64,000 bases of DNA from Facklamia miroungae. Lineage in GTDB: Bacteria > Bacillota > Bacilli > Lactobacillales > Aerococcaceae. The position numbers and the translations under genes were made by a program. The DNA lies in contig NZ_JAAXPS010000004.1 in assembly GCF_012396555.1 (NCBI RefSeq), positions 1 to 64,000 on the forward strand, given 5' to 3'. Numbering within the stretch: position 1 is the first letter of the stretch; each line of letters starts with the position of its first letter. The notes beneath the pieces were generated by a model. The model ran no database searches, was not told the DNA's origin, and worked only from the letters and a program-made list of their open reading frames with translations. Shown here piece by piece: positions 17,778-24,974 of the stretch.

Positions 17778-18152
17778 TTATTTAACTTCTACAGATCCGC
17801 CAACTTCTTCGATTTTAGCTTTTAATTCTTCAGCATCTTCTTTAGAAATGCCTTCTTTGATTGCTTTTGGAGCGTTGTCTACTAATTCTTTAGCTTCTTT
17901 CAAGCCTAAGCCAGTAGCTTCACGAACCACTTTGATTACTTTAATTTTAGCGTCACCAGCTGAGTTTAATACTACGTCAAATTCAGTTTGTTCAGCAGCA
18001 GTTTCACCAGCAGCAGCAGGACCAGCTGCAACAGCTACAGGAGCAGCAGCAGATACACCAAATTCTTCTTCGATTGCTTTTACTAAGTCGTTTAATTCTA
18101 CAACAGTTGCTGATTTGATATCTTCAATAATTTGTTCAATATTTAATGCCAT
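17778..18152 (-). CDS. rplL: Ribosomal protein L7/L12
   Basis: L7/L12 forms the mobile stalk that recruits translation GTPases. The 124-aa protein has the N-terminal dimerisation helix ([19 protein letters not shown]), an Ala/Gly-rich hinge ([17 protein letters not shown]) and the C-terminal domain with [20 protein letters not shown]. The start at 18150-18152 follows GGAGGAAACCAAA; a TTG or ATG further upstream would add five residues across that site. It lies 56 bp after rplJ and shares its leader-controlled transcript. Confidence 0.98.
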   Translation of the reverse strand: MALNIEQIIEDIKSATVVELNDLVKAIEEEFGVSAAAPVAVAAGPAAAGETAAEQTEFDVVLNSAGDAKIKVIKVVREATGLGLKEAKELVDNAPKAIKEGISKEDAEELKAKIEEVGGSVEVK

Positions 18153-18208
18153 TTTGGTTTCCTCCAAATTTTTTAGTTTATGTTTTGTTTATGCGACGAG
18201 TGATTCAA

Positions 18209-18745
18209 TTAAGCAGCACCTTTTTGATCGATTACACCATTTAAAGCGTAAACCATTTGTTGTGCTGGGTTTGCTTGAGAAAGAACAGATGCCACATTGC
18301 GCATTGGTGCTTGTAACACTGATAGTAACATTGATAGTAATTCTTCGCGACCAGGCATTTTAGCTACTTGTTCGATCATTTCTTTAGAAGCTGCTTGACC
18401 TTCCACGATTCCCCCACGAATTTCAAGGGTCTCATTATCTTTCGCAAAGTTTGCTGAGATTTTAGCAGGGTTTACAACATCATCTGAAAAAACAATAGCT
18501 GAAGGACCTTTGAATAAATCTTCAGGAACTTCGATACCCGCTTTTTCAGCTGCACGACGAAGCATTGTGTTTTTAACAACCTTCATTTGAACGCCTGCTT
18601 CACGTAATTGCTTACGGTAATCCGTTACTTCTTCAACCGTTAAACCAAGATAATCCACAACAACGATTGTTGCAGAGTTTTTCATATCTTCAGCAATCAA
18701 TTCAATTTCTTGTGCTTTTGCATTTAATACTGCTTCTTTTACCAT
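18209..18745 (-). CDS. rplJ: Ribosomal protein L10
   Basis: L10 anchors the L7/L12 stalk to 23S rRNA. The 178-aa length is slightly longer than usual at the C-terminus. The N-terminal rRNA-binding domain includes VVDYLGLTVEEVTDYR and KNTMLRRA. The C-terminal helix that holds L7/L12 dimers is at about residues 135-170. The ATG follows TGGAGGTG. An L10-type leader lies upstream, so L10-L12 autoregulation is expected. It has its own promoter and is not simply downstream of rplA. Confidence 0.97.
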   Translation of the reverse strand: MVKEAVLNAKAQEIELIAEDMKNSATIVVVDYLGLTVEEVTDYRKQLREAGVQMKVVKNTMLRRAAEKAGIEVPEDLFKGPSAIVFSDDVVNPAKISANFAKDNETLEIRGGIVEGQAASKEMIEQVAKMPGREELLSMLLSVLQAPMRNVASVLSQANPAQQMVYALNGVIDQKGAA

Positions 18746-18776
18746 GTTTCTTATTTCACCTCCATCAGATAGATAT

Positions 18777-18895
18777 AGAGATTTTTTTAATAAAAAATCT
18801 CTATGTCACCTAGACATAGAGATAGCTTCCTGTTTAACGGGAACTTCCTCGGTAAGAAATTAAGGCAAAGCCACTTACTGTCTTAGGTCGTTTAA
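18777..18895 (-). ncRNA. L10 leader (ribosomal protein autoregulatory RNA)
   Basis: On the minus strand the leader contains CCTAAGACAGTAAGTGGC, then ACCGAGGAAGTTCC and GGAAGC. These are the recognisable blocks of the Firmicutes L10 leader bound by L10(L12)4. It ends in a terminator-like hairpin (18791-18823). That hairpin can compete with a second hairpin (18777-18802). Confidence 0.8.
18791..18823 (-). terminator. Leader terminator upstream of rplJ
   Basis: An 11-bp stem (ATCTCTATGTC with its complement, 18797-18807 and 18813-18823) is followed by a T-run on the minus strand. It lies between the L10-binding element and rplJ, and so is a transcription attenuator. Confidence 0.75.
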
Positions 18896-18906
18896 AATAC
18901 TTATTC

Positions 18907-18935
18907 ATCATAGAGATAAATAATTTATTTGTCAA
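18907..18935 (-). promoter_or_regulatory. Promoter of rplJ-rplL
   Basis: The minus strand has TTGACA (18930-18935), a 17-bp spacer and TATGAT (18907-18912), only a few bases after the rplA stop. Confidence 0.85.
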
Positions 18936-18942
18936 TATGAAA

Positions 18943-19632
18943 TTATAAACTTTCGACGTTGATCTTAATACCAGGTCCGAAAGTAGTTGCTAAAGTTAAA
19001 CTAGTAATATAGATTCCTTTAGCTGTTGCTGGTTTCACACGCATGATTTGCTCATGAAGTGCCTTGAAGTTTTCAACTAATTTGTTATCATCAAATGATA
19101 CTTTACCAATTGGAACGTTCACAATACCTGCTTTATCAGCACGATAAGTTACTTGTCCAGCCTTGATGTCGTTAACGGCTTTAGTAACATCCATTGTCAC
19201 AGTACCTGTTTTAGGGTTAGGCATCAAACCTTTTGGTCCTAAAACACGTCCTAAGCGTCCAACCTGTCCCATCATATCTGGGGTTGCTACCATGACATCA
19301 AAGTCTAACCAACCATCGTTGATCTTAGTGATTAGTTCTTCTTCACCAACGAAGTCAGCTCCAGCAGCTTCTGCTTCAGCAGCTTTTTCACCTTTAGCAA
19401 TCACTACGACTGTTTGCGTTTTACCTGTACCGTGTGGCAATACCATGGCACCACGGATTTGTTGGTCTGCTTTTTTAACGTCGATATTTAAATTGTATGA
19501 CACTTCAACAGAAGCATCGAATTTAGCGAAGTCAATTTCTTTTGCTAATGCAACTGCTTCTTCAACATCATATTTCTTTGTGCGGTCTACTTTTTCTTTT
19601 GCCGCTACATAATTTTTGCTTTTCTTAGCCAT
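18943..19632 (-). CDS. rplA: Ribosomal protein L1
   Basis: L1 forms the mobile stalk near the E site and represses its own operon. The 229-aa protein starts at 19630-19632 ([11 protein letters not shown]) behind ATAGGAGG. A longer in-frame reading upstream has no homologous character and crosses the inter-gene leader. Conserved L1 blocks visible are [33 protein letters not shown] and the C-terminal [25 protein letters not shown] element lies between rplK and this gene. Confidence 0.98.
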   Translation of the reverse strand: MAKKSKNYVAAKEKVDRTKKYDVEEAVALAKEIDFAKFDASVEVSYNLNIDVKKADQQIRGAMVLPHGTGKTQTVVVIAKGEKAAEAEAAGADFVGEEELITKINDGWLDFDVMVATPDMMGQVGRLGRVLGPKGLMPNPKTGTVTMDVTKAVNDIKAGQVTYRADKAGIVNVPIGKVSFDDNKLVENFKALHEQIMRVKPATAKGIYITSLTLATTFGPGIKINVESL

Positions 19633-19650
19633 ATTATTTCCTCCTATATT

Positions 19651-19677
19651 TGTGGTTATTCGGGGTTTCCCTCCCAC
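19651..19677 (-). promoter_or_regulatory. Candidate L1-binding RNA element before rplA
   Basis: On the minus strand GTGGGAGG (19670-19677) is followed by AATAACCACA (19651-19660). The same two-part motif occurs ahead of rplK. GTGG can pair with CCAC. Confidence 0.4.
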
Positions 19678-19714
19678 ACCCGATAGAAAACGGGGCGAGA
19701 AGCTACCTTGGCGC

Positions 19715-20140
19715 TTAGTCTTCGACTGTAATTCCCATGGAACGGGCAGTTCCTTCAACCATACGCATAGCAGCTTCTACATCGGCTGCATTTAAGTCTG
19801 CCATTTTGATTTCTGCGATTTCACGGACTTGGTCACGTGTAACCTTTCCGACTTTATTTTTGTTAGGTTCACCTGAAGCTTTTTTCAAGCCAGCAGCTTT
19901 CTTTAATAAGATTGGAGCTGGTGGTGTCTTAGTGATAAAAGTAAATGAACGGTCTTCATATACATCAATAACAACTGGAATGATCATTCCTTGTTGGTCT
20001 TGTGTACGTGCGTTAAATTCCTTCGTAAAGGACATGATATTAACGCCGGCTTGACCTAACGCTGGACCTACTGGTGGAGCTGGGCTCGCTTGACCTGCAG
20101 GGATTTGTAATTTAACTTGAGTGACAACTTTTTTAGCCAC
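19715..20140 (-). CDS. rplK: Ribosomal protein L11
   Basis: L11 forms the base of the GTPase-associated centre with 23S rRNA. It is 141 aa, the standard length. The proline-rich N-terminal segment [19 protein letters not shown] and the rRNA-binding C-terminal GTARSMGI are clear. The start is GTG at 20138-20140 with AAGGAGGAATATT upstream. It is the first gene of the L11-L1 operon. Its promoter (20247-20275) adjoins the duplicated CPBP module, and the duplication carried off a copy of its -35 half. Confidence 0.98.
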   Translation of the reverse strand: MAKKVVTQVKLQIPAGQASPAPPVGPALGQAGVNIMSFTKEFNARTQDQQGMIIPVVIDVYEDRSFTFITKTPPAPILLKKAAGLKKASGEPNKNKVGKVTRDQVREIAEIKMADLNAADVEAAMRMVEGTARSMGITVED

Positions 20141-20170
20141 GAATATTCCTCCTTATGTCGATTTTCGTGA

Positions 20171-20214
20171 TGTGGTAATTGGAGCTTTTATTCTTTCGAA
20201 CTTGCTCCTCCCAC
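20171..20214 (-). promoter_or_regulatory. Candidate L1-binding RNA element in the rplK leader
   Basis: The minus strand has GTGGGAGG (20207-20214) and AATTACCACA (20171-20180). These resemble the element before rplA, with a longer spacer (26 instead of 9 nt). Family knowledge makes L1 the likely ligand. Confidence 0.4.
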
Positions 20215-20246
20215 CCAATGCACGGTTTGAATACATGCACCGCAAT

Positions 20247-20275
20247 ATTATAGCGGAAGCATCTTCAGAATGCAA
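20247..20275 (-). promoter_or_regulatory. Promoter of rplK-rplA
   Basis: The minus strand has TTGCAT (20270-20275), a 17-bp spacer and perfect TATAAT (20247-20252). The duplication boundary falls at about 20257, so only the -35 side of this promoter is repeated at about 21541-21559. Confidence 0.8.
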
Positions 20276-21540
20276 GAACTTTCTTTTAGACTGTTGTTAA
20301 ATTTTTTGGACGTTTTGAAACTAAGTAGATTGAAGCGATTATTAATATTATCGTAACGACGATCCCTCCTTCAAAACCAAAATCTCCACCATTAATTAGG
20401 GTAGCATTTGGTTTCGACTGAGTAATAAATAATGTTCCTGGCAGATTTAAGCCACTGACCTGTACTCCAAATACAACGCCCATGACAAAATTCCAGAAGG
20501 AATGCGCCGCTCCAGTTAGCCACATATTATCAGTAATATAGAATAGTAAAGAGAAGAAGATGCCTGCTAGGGCAATGTTAATCAAAGCTAGAATTGTAAC
20601 TCCAGAATTTCCATAATGCATAGCACTAAAAATAATAGAATTAAGTAGAATTGCAACCGGGACACCCCAGGCAGAGGCGAGTCCATTCATCAAGTAACCT
20701 CTTAAAAGAATTTCTTCAGACATGCCTTGAATCATAAAGCCAACTAACAGCAGTATAAAAGCCAACCAACTCGCTTGAGGATTTAACTGGGTCACAATCG
20801 AACCCATCATAAGATTGGCTAAATAGATTACAGCCATTAATCCGGTCGCAATTAAAACCCCTAACCCATATTTTTTAAAGACAGCTTCTTTATAAAAACC
20901 GAATGAATTTAACTTCCGACTCTGAAACCATTTCGCTAAAAGAATAGTAACGATAATCGTGGAAATTGTTGCATATAAATTTAGATAAGTGACAAATGGT
21001 TGATTAAATATTAGCTCAGAAACTTGTTCTGGCGAAAAATTTGATTCATTTAGCTTATTATAAATGTTAGGACCTATTAAAAAGATGGAAAGTAGAATGA
21101 ATATTAATAGTATTAACTGATTTACAAAAAACATGATTACTGAAAATAAAAGCGTCTTAAAAGGTTTATTACCTGCTTGGTCTTGCGTTTTTTGCATCGA
21201 TTCATTTAAGGGCCAATTCATAAAAGTCCTCCTTATTATGGTAATTCACTTTTCTTTTGACGCATTTGATAGCGGAAATAGCGGATATAAACTGCTAAAC
21301 AAAGAATAAAGATCACGGCAATCACTAAGTAAAAAATATCATTTCTTAATGCAAATGAAGAGCAGGGAGCGTGATTATAGAGTAAACCGAGTAGAAAGAG
21401 GCAGATCGATAATAAAATTGTTTGATTACCATATCGAGCATAAAGATAAGCTCCACCAGCTGAGATTGCAATTAGAAGTATGCTTACTATAAATAGCATC
21501 CAAATATTCTGTCCATTTATTCCCTTATTAACGGTAGCGA
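20257..21540 (-). repeat. Tandem duplication, unit 1 (1,284 bp)
   Basis: Contains the rplK-proximal CPBP gene and the 3' part of the 269-aa membrane gene. Corresponding positions in the two units differ by exactly 1,284 (for example stops at 20286 and 21570, starts at 21221 and 22505). Confidence 0.9.
20286..21221 (-). CDS. CPBP family intramembrane metalloprotease (copy 1)
   Basis: This 311-aa multi-pass protein has the CPBP (Rce1-like) motifs EEILLRG (E169, E170, R174), FSAMH (H202) and HSFWN (H240, N244), on consecutive membrane helices. CPBP proteins in Gram-positives are often tied to bacteriocin maturation or self-immunity, but no bacteriocin precursor is visible here. It is nearly identical to the copy at 21570-22505, with differences concentrated in the first membrane helices and a two-residue length change near the C-terminus. 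AAGGAGG precedes the ATG. It has the same orientation as rplK downstream. Confidence 0.85.
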   Translation of the reverse strand: MNWPLNESMQKTQDQAGNKPFKTLLFSVIMFFVNQLILLIFILLSIFLIGPNIYNKLNESNFSPEQVSELIFNQPFVTYLNLYATISTIIVTILLAKWFQSRKLNSFGFYKEAVFKKYGLGVLIATGLMAVIYLANLMMGSIVTQLNPQASWLAFILLLVGFMIQGMSEEILLRGYLMNGLASAWGVPVAILLNSIIFSAMHYGNSGVTILALINIALAGIFFSLLFYITDNMWLTGAAHSFWNFVMGVVFGVQVSGLNLPGTLFITQSKPNATLINGGDFGFEGGIVVTIILIIASIYLVSKRPKNLTTV

Positions 21541-21559
21541 AAGCATCTTCAGAATGCAA
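21236..21559 (-). pseudogene. 5'-truncated copy of the 269-aa membrane protein gene
   Basis: This 107-codon open frame matches only the C-terminal 95 or so residues of the protein at 22520-23329 (for example AGGAYLYARYGNQTILLSIC and ALRND.FYLVIAVIFIL). Its first 10-12 codons come from the sequence flanking rplK, created by the duplication junction at about 21536. It keeps about three membrane helices but lacks the first four. Translation is possible but a normal product is not. It lies between the two CPBP copies. Confidence 0.85.
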
Positions 21560-22820
21560 GAACTTTCTTTTAGACTGTTGTTAAATTTTTTGGACGTTTT
21601 GAAACTAAGTAGACTAAGTAGATTGAAGCGATTATTAATATTATTGTAACGACGATCCCTCCTTCAAAACCAAAATCTCCACCATTAATTAGGGTAGCAT
21701 TTGGTTTAGCTTGGGTAATAAATAAGGTTCCTGGCAGATTTAAACCACTAACTTGAACGCCAAAAACGACCCCCATCATAAAATTCCAGAAGGAGTGAGC
21801 TGCCCCTGTCAACCACATGTTATCAGTGATATAAAACAATAAAGAAAAGAAGATACCCGCTAAAGCAATATTAACTAAGGCTAGGTTCGTAATACCTGGG
21901 TTACTATAATGCATAAAACTAAAAATAATAGAGTTAAGTAGAATAGCGGCCGGTACGCCCCAGGCAGTGGCTAAACCATTCATCACATAACCTCTTAAAA
22001 GAATCTCTTCAGACATGCCTTGAATCATAAAACCAATCAACAAGATTATAAATGCAATCCAACTCGCTTGAGGATTTAATTGGGTAACAATCGAACCCAT
22101 CATAAGATTGGCCAAATAAATGACGACCATTAATCCAGTCGCAATCAAAATCCCTAAACTATATTTTTTAAAAAGAGCTTCTTTATAAAAACCGAAAGAA
22201 TTTAACTTGCGACCTTGAAACCACTTTGCTAAAAGAATAGTAACAATAATGGTTAAAATCGTTACATATAGATTTATATAAGACACAAATGGATGATTAA
22301 TAATCATTTCAGATACTTGTTCCGGTGAATAATTTGATTCACTTACCTTACTATAAATGATAGGACCAAGTAAAAAGATGGCAAAAAGCATACTTATTAA
22401 AAGATTGACAATAAACATGACTACTGTAAACAGTAGCGTCTTAAAAGGCTTTTTACCTGCTTGTTCTTGCGTTTTTTGCATCGATTCATTTAAGGGCCAA
22501 TTCATAAAAGTCCTCCTTGTTATGATAATTTACTTTTCTTTTGTCTCATTTGATAGCGTATATACCGAATATAGACTGCTAAACAAAGAATAAAAATCAC
22601 GGCAATTACTAAGTAAAATGCGTCATTTCTTAATGCAAATGAAGAGCGGGGAGCGTGATTATAAAGTAATCCTATTAGAAAGATACAGATCGACAACAAA
22701 ATAGTTTGATTACCATATCGTGCATAGAGATAAGCTCCACCAGCTGAGATTGCAATTAGAAGTATGCTTGCTATAAATAGCATTCCTATATTCTGACTAT
22801 TTAGCCCCTTGCTAACGATA
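21541..22820 (-). repeat. Tandem duplication, unit 2
   Basis: The nusG-proximal unit, holding the second CPBP gene and the 3' part of the intact 269-aa gene. Homology to unit 1 ends inside that gene near 22817-22820. Confidence 0.9.
21570..22505 (-). CDS. CPBP family intramembrane metalloprotease (copy 2)
   Basis: This 311-aa paralogue of the preceding CPBP gene comes from a tandem duplication. All catalytic motif residues are kept: EEILLRG, FSFMH and HSFWN. The loop after the first helices (KVSESNYSPEQVSEMI) and the FxxxH helix carry most of the substitutions. The C-terminus has the small internal repeat IYLVYLVSKR, from a 6-bp duplication. It follows the intact 269-aa membrane gene with a 14-bp gap, and the same gap precedes copy 1, which shows the ancestral gene pair. 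Confidence 0.85.
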   Translation of the reverse strand: MNWPLNESMQKTQEQAGKKPFKTLLFTVVMFIVNLLISMLFAIFLLGPIIYSKVSESNYSPEQVSEMIINHPFVSYINLYVTILTIIVTILLAKWFQGRKLNSFGFYKEALFKKYSLGILIATGLMVVIYLANLMMGSIVTQLNPQASWIAFIILLIGFMIQGMSEEILLRGYVMNGLATAWGVPAAILLNSIIFSFMHYSNPGITNLALVNIALAGIFFSLLFYITDNMWLTGAAHSFWNFMMGVVFGVQVSGLNLPGTLFITQAKPNATLINGGDFGFEGGIVVTIILIIASIYLVYLVSKRPKNLTTV

Positions 22821-23329
22821 TATGTATAAAAAATATAGACAGACATACTTATTAGCCAACCCGTATGAAGACCGATCGGTAATTTTAAGAGCCATTTCGA
22901 CTTATTTAATGAAGATTTATAAGAAATGAGCTTCATTAAAGAGATCATCCGCCTTAAATACAGCATCATGATGATAAAAGCGAATAAATATATTTTTTGT
23001 GACCAAACTAAAAGATAGATGATATGGAAAAAATTTAATTCAACTATTTTAGGAGCCACTAAAATCTGATAACTGGTTTTAAAAGATGAATCGTCGTGTT
23101 TAGATTGTCCTATAATCAACCCGATTGTTTCCCATAAAATAATTAATGGCCAGAGGTAAAAAGTAACTTTGGCGGGAAGTAAAAGATGGGGCTCTTGGAT
23201 AAAAATCTGAGTTAAACTAAAGGAACTAAAAATACCGCTAATAAAAACGAACTGCAAGCAAACAACTATTAGATACAAGATCATAGCTGCTCGAAGATAG
23301 ATCGTTTGCTGTTCAGTTTTTTTATTCAT
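22520..23329 (-). CDS. Seven-helix membrane protein of unknown function
   Basis: This 269-aa protein has about seven hydrophobic helices, starting near residues 12-34, 53-75, 93-120, 150-170, 180-200, 210-225 and 240-258. It ends in a basic tail (RYQMRQKKSKLS). I do not recognise a catalytic motif or family. It lies directly after nusG (12-bp gap) and directly before a CPBP protease, and a partial copy lies between the two CPBP genes. The pairing with a CPBP protease suggests a shared process such as peptide export, immunity or membrane stress, which is only inference. Confidence 0.7.
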   Translation of the reverse strand: MNKKTEQQTIYLRAAMILYLIVVCLQFVFISGIFSSFSLTQIFIQEPHLLLPAKVTFYLWPLIILWETIGLIIGQSKHDDSSFKTSYQILVAPKIVELNFFHIIYLLVWSQKIYLFAFIIMMLYLRRMISLMKLISYKSSLNKSKWLLKLPIGLHTGWLISMSVYIFYTYIVSKGLNSQNIGMLFIASILLIAISAGGAYLYARYGNQTILLSICIFLIGLLYNHAPRSSFALRNDAFYLVIAVIFILCLAVYIRYIRYQMRQKKSKLS

Positions 23330-23341
23330 TTGATCACCTAA

Positions 23342-23881
23342 TTAATGGTTATCTTTACGCACTTGCATAAAATCTAATTCGGCGACAGTTTCACGGCCAA
23401 ACATTTCAATCACTACTTTTAATTTTTGGTTTTCTTCACTAATTTCTTCGATTTTACCTGTCATTCCTGAGAAAGCACCATCCGTAATTTCTACTAAATC
23501 ACCAATTTCAACTTCTAATTTAACTTTCTGAGCTGGTTTATCGCCTAAAATGGCAGCCATTTCTTCAGGTAATAAGGGAGCTGGTTTTGACCCTGCTCCA
23601 TGAGATCCAACAAATCCAGTTACGCCTGGAGTATTACGCACAATAAACCAGGACTCATCCGACATAATCATTTCCACTAAAACATAGCCTGGAAAGGTTT
23701 TTTGCACTTTAGTTTTTTTCTCACCATCTTGCATTTCTGTTACTTCTTCTTCCGGTACAACAACATTAAAAATGAAATCTTCCATATTCATACTTTCTGC
23801 CCGCATCATAATATTCTCTTTGACTTTATTTTCATATCCAGAGTAAGTATGTAAAACATACCATTCTTTATTCATTTCCAT
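23342..23881 (-). CDS. nusG: Transcription elongation and antitermination factor NusG
   Basis: NusG binds RNA polymerase and ribosomal S10. The 179-aa protein has the NGN domain (WYVLHTYSGYENKVKENI, then the FPGYVLVEM and RNTPGVTGFVG blocks) and the C-terminal KOW domain (VEIGDLVEITDGAFSGMTGKIEEI). AAAGGAGG precedes the ATG at 23879-23881; the next ATG two codons later is also possible. In most Firmicutes rplK follows directly, but here three membrane genes and a fragment intervene. A terminator hairpin lies in its own leader. Confidence 0.97.
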   Translation of the reverse strand: MEMNKEWYVLHTYSGYENKVKENIMMRAESMNMEDFIFNVVVPEEEVTEMQDGEKKTKVQKTFPGYVLVEMIMSDESWFIVRNTPGVTGFVGSHGAGSKPAPLLPEEMAAILGDKPAQKVKLEVEIGDLVEITDGAFSGMTGKIEEISEENQKLKVVIEMFGRETVAELDFMQVRKDNH

Positions 23882-23911
23882 TTAATAGCCTCCTTTATAT
23901 ATTAACTTGTA

Positions 23912-23943
23912 AAATAAAAAACCTACACACTTGTAGGTTTTAT
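23912..23943 (-). terminator. Terminator hairpin in the nusG leader
   Basis: The stem AAAACCTACA/TGTAGGTTTT (23918-23941) is followed on the minus strand by TTTTTTATTTT. It lies after the nusG promoter and before its ribosome binding site, so it ends secE read-through and could also attenuate nusG. Confidence 0.8.
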
Positions 23944-23952
23944 TTCCATTCT

Positions 23953-23961
23953 ATTATAACA
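23953..23961 (-). promoter_or_regulatory. Extended -10 promoter of nusG
   Basis: The minus strand reads TGTTATAAT (23953-23961). No good -35 was found. It sits between the secE stop and the hairpin at 23912-23943. Confidence 0.5.
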
Positions 23962-23991
23962 TGCCTCAGCAGATAATAAATCTTTTTCTGA

Positions 23992-24171
23992 TTAAGCACC
24001 TAGACTAATTAACCAATCGATGAAATTCCCAAATACAAAATCTGTTAAAGCAAAATATAAACCAAAGAAAATAATCATCATTATAACCGTCCAAGTAAAT
24101 TTATTTACTTGTTTAGCGGTTGGCCATGTCACTTTTTTCATTTCTTGGGCAATCCCTTTAATGTAACTCAT
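23992..24171 (-). CDS. secE: Preprotein translocase subunit SecE
   Basis: SecE clamps the two halves of SecY in the Sec channel. This small protein of 59 aa reads MSYIKGIAQEMKKVTWPTAK followed by a single membrane helix (about residues 28-45). KKVTWPT is the conserved amphipathic SecE signature. It lies in the usual rpmG-secE-nusG order, 14 bp after rpmG. AAGAGGTAAACA precedes the ATG. Confidence 0.95.
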   Translation of the reverse strand: MSYIKGIAQEMKKVTWPTAKQVNKFTWTVIMMIIFFGLYFALTDFVFGNFIDWLISLGA

Positions 24172-24185
24172 TGTTTACCTCTTTC

Positions 24186-24338
24186 CTATTTGGTTTCTTT
24201 ATGAATCGTGTGTTTATTACAATTCTTACAGAATTTCTTAATTTCTAATCGAGTGGTTTGGCCTGACTGGGTCGGAATCATTTGATAATTACGATTCCCA
24301 CATTCACTACAAGCTAATGAAGCTTTCTTTTGAGCCAT
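24186..24338 (-). CDS. rpmG: Ribosomal protein L33
   Basis: This is a 50-aa L33 of the zinc-ribbon (C+) type, with cysteine pairs CSEC and CKNC. The start at 24336-24338 follows GGAGGTGGTAAA; ten more in-frame residues upstream cross that site. It has the standard place before secE. Confidence 0.95.
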   Translation of the reverse strand: MAQKKASLACSECGNRNYQMIPTQSGQTTRLEIKKFCKNCNKHTIHKETK

Positions 24339-24410
24339 TTTACCACCTCCAAATATTGTTAGAATCATTAAGAATGATAAATAGAATTCTTTTAAATGTC
24401 AAGCCTAGCT

Positions 24411-24959
24411 TTATAAATCTATCTCTTCCTTCATTTTATCTTGTGTCGTTTCAACAAATTGTTTTCGGCCTGAAGCTTTGTAGAAATTTTGATAATGGGC
24501 TGGCTCTTTATGATGAAAATCTTGATGATAATCTTCGGCTGGATAAAAGGGTTGAGCTGGACTAATCGGAACAATAATTGGTTTTTTAAAAATGTTTGAA
24601 GCTTCAAGTTCAGCTTTCGATCTTTCAGCTGCTTCTTTTTGAGCGGCTGTTGTATAAAAGATCTCTGGACGATAAGACGATCCACGGTCACCAAATTGTC
24701 CATCTTTGTCGGTTGGATCTACTGAAGACCAATAAATCGTTAATAGATCCTGATAATTGATTTTGCTAGGATCATAATCAATTTTAACAGCTTCTGCATG
24801 ACCTGTTTGACCGGAGCATACTTCTTCATAGGTAGGATTGACGGTATCACCACCGGTATATCCTGAAACGACCTCTAAGACTCCATCTCTTTCATCAAAA
24901 GGATGGACCATGCACCAAAAACAACCTCCCGCAAAAATCGCTGTTTCTTTAGTTTCCAT
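24411..24959 (-). CDS. msrA: Peptide methionine (S)-S-oxide reductase
   Basis: MsrA reduces the S-epimer of methionine sulfoxide in proteins. The 182-aa protein has the catalytic motif GGCFWC (catalytic C13). Family blocks follow in order: [23 protein letters not shown], the [14 protein letters not shown] segment, and [11 protein letters not shown]. There is no MsrB domain. A ribosome binding site (AGGAGGAAAAAATT) supports the start. It follows dacA by 15 bp on the same strand, so the two may share a transcript. Confidence 0.95.
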   Translation of the reverse strand: METKETAIFAGGCFWCMVHPFDERDGVLEVVSGYTGGDTVNPTYEEVCSGQTGHAEAVKIDYDPSKINYQDLLTIYWSSVDPTDKDGQFGDRGSSYRPEIFYTTAAQKEAAERSKAELEASNIFKKPIIVPISPAQPFYPAEDYHQDFHHKEPAHYQNFYKASGRKQFVETTQDKMKEEIDL

Positions 24960-24974
24960 AATTTTTTCCTCCTA

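Noticed and set aside
20286-22505. The two CPBP genes as an assembly artefact
   Set aside because: The copies differ at many positions, including several amino acids and a 6-bp indel, so a simple collapsed or repeated read artefact is unlikely.
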